64,000 bases of DNA, from contig NZ_CP041970.1 in the NCBI RefSeq assembly GCF_009884975.1, positions 434,001-498,000 of the forward strand, given 5' to 3'. Positions 57,170 to 64,000 of this stretch are shown piece after piece; the stretch's first letter is position 1, and every line of letters starts with the position of its first letter. The notes beneath the pieces were generated by a model. The model did not search any database. It was not told the origin of the DNA and saw only the letters and a program-made list of their open reading frames with translations. This DNA is from Acinetobacter dispersus (lineage in GTDB: Bacteria; Pseudomonadota; Gammaproteobacteria; Pseudomonadales; Moraxellaceae). A program made the translations under genes and the position numbers.

Positions 57170-59857
57170 ATGAATATAATCAATGCATTAAAAAATATCC
57201 GCAATAACATAATCGCTTTGGTGATTGTGCTCGTTACTTTATTGGGGATACATCAGTCAAGTTTTGCTGCAGTTCCGACGCGTCAAATCATCAGTAATAT
57301 GGCCATCGGTGAATATACCGAAGAAGGTTCTACTGTGGTTCAGGTGAGCCGTTCTAATTTAGTCCAAACGACTATTCTCCCTGTTTATTCTGTTAATTTA
57401 ACCGCAAACAACAGCAAAAATGTCGTCGCTGGCCAAACAGTATATTTTAACCATGTTTTGACTAATACGGGTAATGAGGTCGATCAATACAACTTTGCAG
57501 TGACAAATAATACGGGGGATAACTATGACTTTAGTAATCTCTCCGTATTTTTAGATAAAGATAATGATGGGGTACCTGATGGTGCAGCGATTAGTTCTTA
57601 TTCTTTAGGTGCAGGTGAGTCTGTTGGCCTTATTGTGGCGGCGAATGTGCCGAGTGGGGCAACGGTTAATCAAAATGGGTTATTAACATTCACTGTAAAT
57701 TCTTTAAATAATGCGACTGGGAATAAAACTAATACAGATACGGCAACCGTTACTAATCAGTCTGCTTTAGTTGTACGTAAAAAGTTTTCTCAAACTACTG
57801 TAGCAAATGGTGATGTCGTTACCGTTCGTTTGGATTATCAGAATTTAGGTAGCACAGCTACAGGTTCTGTAACATTAACAGATGCACTTGACTCTAGTTT
57901 GGTATATCAACCTAACAGTGGTGAAAACTGGAATGGTACAACGGTTAATCCGAACACAGGCAGCAATGATCCAGCAGGGATAAATTACAGTGTTACTTCA
58001 AATACTGTAACTGCTGTGATTAGTTCAATTGCGGCAAATGCGACGGGTTATATCGAGTTCAAAATTAAAGTAAATAAAACAACAGCAGGTGCAATCAACA
58101 ATACTGTCAATTTTCAATATGATCATGACAATAATGCTGCAACAGCAACCATTTCTGATCTAAGTAATATTGCTGTACTGAATGTCGCTCCAATTTATGC
58201 TGTCAAAATTAATGGCAGTGTGAGTGATGTAAATAATAGTGCAACGGTTGTTGCGACTTCTGTAGCACAGGGCGGACAACTTACTTTTAATAACTATGTT
58301 TGGAATACAGGTAATAGTACTGATCGATTTAATTTAATCTTGACAGCAAGTACTTTCCCTGCGGGCAGTCAAATTGAATTTTATCGTGCGGATGGGGTAA
58401 CGCCATTATTGGATAGTAATGGCGATGGTATTCCTGATACGGGATTATTATCGGTAGGCGCTAATTTACCGATTGTTGTTAAAGTGCGTTTACCGAGTAG
58501 TTATGCTGTAACCGCTGATACTACATTTGAAGTTTCACCTCAGGCCCAGTCTTTAGGTGATCTGACCAAAACAAGTTTGATTAAAGATCAAGGTAATTTA
58601 CTTGCCACAACCGTAGCGCGTTTAGTTGATTTAACCAATAGTCCAGAAAACAATGGATTAGGTAATGGAAATGTTGATAACGCTGGTAATCCATGGAAAA
58701 CCGTTACTGTATCAACGAGTATCAATCCTGTCGCGGGTGGGCAAGCTATATTTCCATTAAAAGTCAGTCATACAGGCATTGGAACTGAATATTTGCTTAG
58801 TGCAAATGCAAGCAGTGATTTTACGAGCTTAGCTCTGCCTAATGGTGTAAATCGCGTTCGTTTTTATATTTCTGCAAATGGTTCAAATTGTACTGTTTTA
58901 GGTAGTGAGACAGGTAAAACAATATATCTCAATAATGCTGAAAGTCAGTTGATTTGTGCTGTTGTTGACGTGGACCAGTTGAATAGTAGCCTGACTACAC
59001 CGATCTATTTTCGCGTGCTGTCTACAAGTTATGTCAGTGGGAACAATAGTAGTAATCCAAGCCAAGATATTATTAAAAATGCGATTACGATTCAGAGTGT
59101 TAATTCAGTCGCTCAAGTAGAGTTTACGCCAAATTCACGCGGACAGGTTTCACCGCTTGGTACCGTTATTTATAGTCATCTATTAACCAATAATACGGAT
59201 GTGGACTATACAGGAAACTATAGTTTTCTTACGAATAATGATCAGGTCGAATTTAATAGCACTCTATTTTATGACGTGAATGCAAATGGCATTTTTGATG
59301 CTGGGGATTTGGCAATAAGAAGCTTAGCTGACTTACCTGGAGGTAAATTGGCGGCGCATACTCAAGTGAAGTTATTGCTTCAAGTTAAAAATCTGGTGGC
59401 GAATAATCTTGCCCAAGCGAATAACAGCACGATTAATTTAACCAATAACACCAATGGTCAGGTATTGGCATCTATTACTGATGTAACAACTGTACGTCAA
59501 ACGCAACTCAAGCTAACTAAATTACAAGCACGTGACTTTGATTGTAATGGTACGGCTGATGAATCTTTTACAGCAAATAGTTTGAATATTGGCAAGCAAG
59601 CAAATGGTCAAGGCCAGTGTGTGTTGTACAAGGTGATTTTAACAAATACCAGTGCAACAAGTTTGAGTAGTGCATTTACTTTTAGAGATATGACACCCGC
59701 CTATACAGTTTTATCTCAATCACCAATTTGTACAGCATGTAGTGGTATGACAGCACCAACAGTTGGGAATGCTGGAGCGGTTTCAGGGACATTAAATAGT
59801 GTGGCTGCAAATCAAAGTTACGAATTTAATTTTGGGGTGCGCTATGTTGGCCAGTAA
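57170..59857 (+). CDS. Large secreted DUF11-type repeat protein 2 (paralogue of protein 1)
   Basis: An 895-aa exported protein with signal peptide MNIINALKNIRNNIIALVIV ending near GIHQSSFAA. The module order mirrors protein 1: an N-terminal block with YFNHVLTNTGNEVDQYNF and DKDNDGVPDG, a DUF11 module (VTVRLDYQNLGSTATGSVTL), a block with NYVWNTGNSTDRFNL and DSNGDGIPDTG, a block with FYDVNANGIFDAGD, and a final DUF11 module (LYKVILTNTSATSLSSAFTF) with DFDCNGTADESF. It arose by duplication of the same ancestral gene as protein 1. The 19-nt and 7-nt gaps to its neighbours indicate one operon. Confidence 0.85.
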   Translation: MNIINALKNIRNNIIALVIVLVTLLGIHQSSFAAVPTRQIISNMAIGEYTEEGSTVVQVSRSNLVQTTILPVYSVNLTANNSKNVVAGQTVYFNHVLTNTGNEVDQYNFAVTNNTGDNYDFSNLSVFLDKDNDGVPDGAAISSYSLGAGESVGLIVAANVPSGATVNQNGLLTFTVNSLNNATGNKTNTDTATVTNQSALVVRKKFSQTTVANGDVVTVRLDYQNLGSTATGSVTLTDALDSSLVYQPNSGENWNGTTVNPNTGSNDPAGINYSVTSNTVTAVISSIAANATGYIEFKIKVNKTTAGAINNTVNFQYDHDNNAATATISDLSNIAVLNVAPIYAVKINGSVSDVNNSATVVATSVAQGGQLTFNNYVWNTGNSTDRFNLILTASTFPAGSQIEFYRADGVTPLLDSNGDGIPDTGLLSVGANLPIVVKVRLPSSYAVTADTTFEVSPQAQSLGDLTKTSLIKDQGNLLATTVARLVDLTNSPENNGLGNGNVDNAGNPWKTVTVSTSINPVAGGQAIFPLKVSHTGIGTEYLLSANASSDFTSLALPNGVNRVRFYISANGSNCTVLGSETGKTIYLNNAESQLICAVVDVDQLNSSLTTPIYFRVLSTSYVSGNNSSNPSQDIIKNAITIQSVNSVAQVEFTPNSRGQVSPLGTVIYSHLLTNNTDVDYTGNYSFLTNNDQVEFNSTLFYDVNANGIFDAGDLAIRSLADLPGGKLAAHTQVKLLLQVKNLVANNLAQANNSTINLTNNTNGQVLASITDVTTVRQTQLKLTKLQARDFDCNGTADESFTANSLNIGKQANGQGQCVLYKVILTNTSATSLSSAFTFRDMTPAYTVLSQSPICTACSGMTAPTVGNAGAVSGTLNSVAANQSYEFNFGVRYVGQ

Positions 59858-59864
59858 GCAAAAA

Positions 59865-62800
59865 ATGAAAAAAAATATTTCTAAAGGTCGTTTGGTAAAT
59901 CAGACAGTTACTCAGATGAAAACATGGATATTACTTCTTATAAGTTGTTTGTTATGCAGTCAAGTTGTCTTAGCTGCGCCTCCAACAATTGAGATTTTTT
60001 CAGGCTCGGGGTCTGGACAGGGGCCAACGACTTCTTCAGGTACGCACACATTCTTACTCAACAGAAATAACCCATCAGATAACACGGGTGAGACATATGC
60101 GCCTACAACAACAGTAAGCTATACCATTACTAACTCTGTCTACAACGCGACTCCATATACTTCTAATAGTAATCAATTTAATAAACCTGATTTTTTCATG
60201 GGCGGTGATACAAATAGTAGTAATGTAGTTGCTCCTGTAAATATCCTTCAACCACTGAATGGGTATGGTAATCCTGCTGATAATATGTTTGCTGCCTCTC
60301 TTCAAAATGCACCAACTGGTTGTACTAATGGTGCAGATTGTTTGAGCACAAATGGTGGGATCAGTGTGACCTCGAATAATGGTGTGGCTATGGAAATTAC
60401 CACACGTGGATTAAATAGTTCGGGGATTTCAACCAACTCTAGAGTAAAAATGGGGACGATTGTTATTAGTTTTAATCGTCCTGTTACTAACCCAATATTA
60501 CAAGCAAGTGCTTTAGGTGCTGAAACATCTACTGGACTGGGTTTTGGCGCTGAATTTACATTAACAAGTAGTAGCGTACCTGTAGTGATGAGCCGTATTG
60601 CAGGGAGTAAAGAGCTTACGGTTAGTGGGAATAATATTACAAATAATGCAACGACAATCAAAGCAGCCAGTGGGAATGGTGGTGCGAGCGGAAGTGTGTA
60701 TATTAAAGGTAAGGGAATTACCTCATTAACTTTTGATGTATATGTTCGCGGTGATGGTCGTGGTTCAACATGGTCAACAACAGGGGCAGATGCCTTTTTC
60801 TTCGGTGTTTCGAGTATGGATGCCGATAGTGATATTTCTATTGTGAAAAGTCAACGTGTCGGGACTTCTGGAACTTTTGTACAAACTCAATTAAATAATG
60901 TTCCTATAAACTCGATTATGCAATATCAGCTGTTGATTAGTAATACTAAACCAACAAGTGCAACAGTTGGTGGCTCAGCCTATTTAGCTCCTTTCTCTGA
61001 TGTAATTCCTTCTAATTTAAAGGCAGTCAGTCTTGTTGGAACCGCAACAACGACAGGTACTGGTACGACATGTTCACCAACATTGTCTGGTAATGATACG
61101 AATGGTTATACCTTAACGGGGACATTTAGTGGTGCAAGTTCGGCCACATGTACCATCGTGATTCAAGCAACTGCCAAAGTGGCAGGAACAATTACCAATA
61201 CAGCAACGATTGAAGCAACTTCAACCGATTCAGCTACTACAAATGATAGCAGCTCTGTAAACGCGATTATCGTAGATCCAACGCCAGTAACGGCAGATAC
61301 AGCTATTTTGGAAGCGCGCTTCAGCGTCACACCTAATTTACCTACTATTGTTCGTGGGCGAGTTGGTTCTCAGCTTATTGATATTAAAAATGAAGGACCT
61401 AACAATGCAACCAATGCAATCGCTACTTATGTTGCTGCGCTACAAACTGGTGTAACAGTCACAGGTGTTAGTGTTGTTGGGGGAGCAGCTTGTACTCAAA
61501 GTGGTAGTAACTGGACATGTCCGTTGGGAAGTGTGGCAAATGGAGCGACAAAACAATTATCAGTCAGCTATAGCACAACAACAGCTTCTTCATTAGGGAC
61601 AGCACAGCAAGCGACAGTTAAGGTTTCCAGTGATGAGTTCAACCCAGGTAGTGGTGTTGGTGAGACCCTTTATAAAGTTTGGGGGACGAATCAACAAAAT
61701 GAATATCGTAGAAATGGTGCATTCTGGGTCGGTTATGAGGGTACGGGGGGGACTGCTAAGGTTGGTGCTTACGCTGATGAGAGTTCATCAATTGTGAGTG
61801 CATGGCCTGCTAATCAAGCCAGCCCAACAGGTGGATATTTAATTTCTGGTAATAATGGCACGAGTGATTCAACGTATGGAGCATCAAGTACAAATGCTTC
61901 TGCAATGATTCAACGAATTATTACCAATATGAGCTCAGATGCAAATTCAACTGTACAGCTCAATTTAATTGATACGCCAGATATCGGTGATAACCGTCGA
62001 GCGTGGGAATTCACAACAGGGGTCTACATTGCCAACTCACAAGCGATAACGATGTGTATGGGTAATACCAGTATTGGTATTGATGATAGTGGCTATATTA
62101 TGGTGGATGGTGTTGTTGTTAATAGCTCAAATAGCTATTTGAGTGGAGGTGTTTCAGCATCTACGTCTTCAGCCTTAACACCAGGTTATCACCGAATAAC
62201 TTACCGTATCACCAACCGCAACACTTATTCTGGAGCGAGTGAGCGAGCTGCAGGTGGATATGGGGCGATTGGATTATCACTGAGTGGCAGTTGTACGACG
62301 GCAAACTATGATACTGCAACCAGCACTGGTATTCCCGTCAGTATTAATATTATTGATGGCGCAAGAATTAAGATTGCTAAAAATTCTGTGAATGGCACAG
62401 GTACATTTAACTATATTAATCTTTCCAACCTTGCAAACAGTACAACAGCAGTCACAACAGATGCTGTAACCACTGTTACAGCAGGAACAACAGCAATTTC
62501 AGCACAACAGTTATGGGCCCAAACCCTAAATGCGGATGTGTCGATCACTGAAAGTGCTTTGGCTGGGTATGTTTTATCAGGTGTAAGCTGTACAGATGCG
62601 AATAGTGCTGCAACAGGTAATACCGGAACTTTTTGGACACTTGTAAATAATATTGTGACGATCCCAGCTGCGCGAATTAAAGAAGGGGCCAACATTACCT
62701 GTACGTTTACAAATACCAAGCTTATTTATGTGGATATTACCGGACGAGTATTTGTTGATAATAGTGGGACAACGCTTGATGCAAGTAAAGCATATAACGC

Positions 62801-63839
62801 AGTTCAAGATGCTGGAGAGGTTGGAATTGCGAATAGCACGATTCGTCTGAACAACTGTGGTACCACACAATTGGCTTCAACTGTAACAAATGCTAATGGG
62901 GATTATGCTTTTTCAATAGAGCAAAGTCAGCTGCCTTCATCTTTCTGTATCGTTCAGCAGAATTTACCTGAATATATTTCTGTGAGTGGCAGTAATGGAT
63001 ACACGCGCTCAACAGATACGATTACGTTAACAAAGACCAGTGCCACAAGTTATTCGGCAAATAACTTTGGAGACGTGATTGTAAATGTTGTATTGAATGA
63101 GGATGGGCAACATACAGCGATTGCTGGCGATGTGACAGATTATCCTCACCGTTTAACCACGCAAATTCCAGTACAACTGACTCAGCTATTGCAAACACAA
63201 ACACAGCAGCCAAACTCTATTGCTGATCAGCCATGGCAAGCATTAATTTATCGTGACCTAAATTGTAATGGTCAGGTTGATATGGGAGAGGTTTTATTTA
63301 ATCCAACTGTATCAAATTCTATTTTATTACAGCCAAGTGCTGATATTTGTTTAGTGCAACGCGTGCATGTGCCGAGCAATGTTGTTGCTGGAGCACAACA
63401 TATCGGAACACTCCAAGCGGGTTATCAATTTAGCCTAACCAATCCGGCGCAGACCATTTCGGGGCAAACAGGTAAACGTCAGGATGTGACACTTATTGGC
63501 AGTGCCGGTTTGACGTTGACAAAAAAAGTCCGTGCTGTAGCCAGCTGTCCATCCACTTCAGCGGACCAAAATGTGTTTGTTACAAATAATCAGGCAAATA
63601 AACAAGATAATTTAGAGTATGAAATCACATATAAGAACAATAGTGTGAAGAAATTACAGAATGTCAAAATCAAGGATAGTTTACCAACTGGTACTAATTT
63701 TGGCAGTGTCAACTGTGTCATTACACCGAGTGGAAATACTTGTAATTCAAGCCGTTCTGGCGATTATCTTGAGTGGAATCTCACAGGGCTTTTAAATCCC
63801 TCTGCTTCAGGGACTTTAAGGTTTTGTGTGTCGCAGTAA
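59865..63839 (+). CDS. Very large secreted multidomain surface-type protein (DUF11, SdrD-B-like)
   Basis: A 1324-aa exported protein. Starts at 59844 (overlapping protein 2), 59865 and 59916 are all possible; the last would give the shortest signal (MKTWILLLISCLLCSQVVLA). Order: an N-terminal beta domain unlike proteins 1 and 2 (PPTIEIFSGSGSGQG; about 60-320), DUF11-like modules (about 340-470 and 490-600), a jelly-roll-like domain (about 610-830; IGIDDSGYIMVDGVVV), a prealbumin-like module (about 840-960), an SdrD-B-like module (DITGRVFVDNSGTTLDASKA, DAGEVGIANSTIRLNNCGTT; about 965-1080), a DLNCNGQVDMGE loop, and a last DUF11 module. It ends without an anchor. Confidence 0.85.
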   Translation: MKKNISKGRLVNQTVTQMKTWILLLISCLLCSQVVLAAPPTIEIFSGSGSGQGPTTSSGTHTFLLNRNNPSDNTGETYAPTTTVSYTITNSVYNATPYTSNSNQFNKPDFFMGGDTNSSNVVAPVNILQPLNGYGNPADNMFAASLQNAPTGCTNGADCLSTNGGISVTSNNGVAMEITTRGLNSSGISTNSRVKMGTIVISFNRPVTNPILQASALGAETSTGLGFGAEFTLTSSSVPVVMSRIAGSKELTVSGNNITNNATTIKAASGNGGASGSVYIKGKGITSLTFDVYVRGDGRGSTWSTTGADAFFFGVSSMDADSDISIVKSQRVGTSGTFVQTQLNNVPINSIMQYQLLISNTKPTSATVGGSAYLAPFSDVIPSNLKAVSLVGTATTTGTGTTCSPTLSGNDTNGYTLTGTFSGASSATCTIVIQATAKVAGTITNTATIEATSTDSATTNDSSSVNAIIVDPTPVTADTAILEARFSVTPNLPTIVRGRVGSQLIDIKNEGPNNATNAIATYVAALQTGVTVTGVSVVGGAACTQSGSNWTCPLGSVANGATKQLSVSYSTTTASSLGTAQQATVKVSSDEFNPGSGVGETLYKVWGTNQQNEYRRNGAFWVGYEGTGGTAKVGAYADESSSIVSAWPANQASPTGGYLISGNNGTSDSTYGASSTNASAMIQRIITNMSSDANSTVQLNLIDTPDIGDNRRAWEFTTGVYIANSQAITMCMGNTSIGIDDSGYIMVDGVVVNSSNSYLSGGVSASTSSALTPGYHRITYRITNRNTYSGASERAAGGYGAIGLSLSGSCTTANYDTATSTGIPVSINIIDGARIKIAKNSVNGTGTFNYINLSNLANSTTAVTTDAVTTVTAGTTAISAQQLWAQTLNADVSITESALAGYVLSGVSCTDANSAATGNTGTFWTLVNNIVTIPAARIKEGANITCTFTNTKLIYVDITGRVFVDNSGTTLDASKAYNAVQDAGEVGIANSTIRLNNCGTTQLASTVTNANGDYAFSIEQSQLPSSFCIVQQNLPEYISVSGSNGYTRSTDTITLTKTSATSYSANNFGDVIVNVVLNEDGQHTAIAGDVTDYPHRLTTQIPVQLTQLLQTQTQQPNSIADQPWQALIYRDLNCNGQVDMGEVLFNPTVSNSILLQPSADICLVQRVHVPSNVVAGAQHIGTLQAGYQFSLTNPAQTISGQTGKRQDVTLIGSAGLTLTKKVRAVASCPSTSADQNVFVTNNQANKQDNLEYEITYKNNSVKKLQNVKIKDSLPTGTNFGSVNCVITPSGNTCNSSRSGDYLEWNLTGLLNPSASGTLRFCVSQ

Positions 63840-64000
63840 TCAGTAGTTAAGCACATATGTCGAAAAAAATACTGGTCCAGCATACTTTGATTAAAAAGTT
63901 GGTACAAAAGTTGCTAATGCTTGAACTGGTAGAAGTTTTTTTTACAAAAATGTGATTTTTTTCAACAAAAATACACGTAAATGATGTATTTTTGTAACCG
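63840..64000. other. AT-rich window end with an 11-bp inverted repeat
   Basis: No gene. ACAAAAATACA (63965-63975) and TGTATTTTTGT (63985-63995) form a perfect inverted repeat with a 9-bp spacer. It may be an operator or a terminator-like hairpin before a gene outside the window. Confidence 0.5.

Noticed and set aside
55018..63213. Several long minus-strand frames within the DUF11 genes
   Set aside because: They follow from the Asn/Thr/Ser-rich codon use of the real plus-strand genes, have no ribosome sites and do not resemble proteins.

Overview
The window reads as a chromosomal segment of an Acinetobacter species. It is AT-rich. Its gene neighbourhoods (purB-hflD-mnmA, epmB divergent from efp, cstA with its small DUF466 partner, moxR-DUF58-tgpA, ampG-gloA, surE next to an nlpD-like gene) and its small secreted MCR_0457-type proteins are typical of that genus. 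I cannot fix the species from sequence alone. No prophage, CRISPR array, intact insertion sequence or rRNA operon is visible.

Region 1 (1-6320) is a type VI secretion (T6SS) cargo island. It holds the 3' part of a vgrG, an overlapping 516-aa toxin-like effector gene, and three tandem immunity-like paralogues. The second paralogue carries a premature stop and the third is only an N-terminal fragment. Base composition drops sharply where the VgrG core gives way to the cargo. Region 2 (6330-33260) is mostly housekeeping: purB, hflD, mnmA, a Nudix hydrolase, formamidase with its zinc ribbon protein, a gamma carbonic anhydrase homologue, a PBP5/6-type carboxypeptidase, surE, an NlpD-like lipoprotein, an archaeal/YcbZ-type Lon protease, an AmpG with a large extra domain, gloA, rpmE, a FimX-like plus PilZ-like pair, epmB and efp. 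The efp gene is bracketed by two related MITE-like elements.

Region 3 (33540-43730) holds cstA/ybdD, the moxR-DUF58-tgpA operon, tRNA-Val, and a LysR regulator divergent from a GDSL esterase plus an old-yellow-enzyme gene. Region 4 (43730-53750) is patchy. It contains a gene-poor AT-rich stretch, a small secreted protein, a DsbA with an unusual CTYC active site, a candidate structured small RNA, a small Ser/Asp-rich membrane protein, pirin, argG, a LysR regulator beside an EamA transporter, a 2,4-dienoyl-CoA reductase and tRNA-Ser.

Region 5 (54490-63839) is one three-gene operon of very large secreted DUF11-type proteins. They carry Asp/Asn-rich calcium-loop-like motifs and SdrD-B-like modules, and are likely surface or extracellular structural proteins. 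This operon and the T6SS effector/immunity block are the least explained parts of the window. I identified genes by reading translated sequences and motifs from memory; no database search was run.
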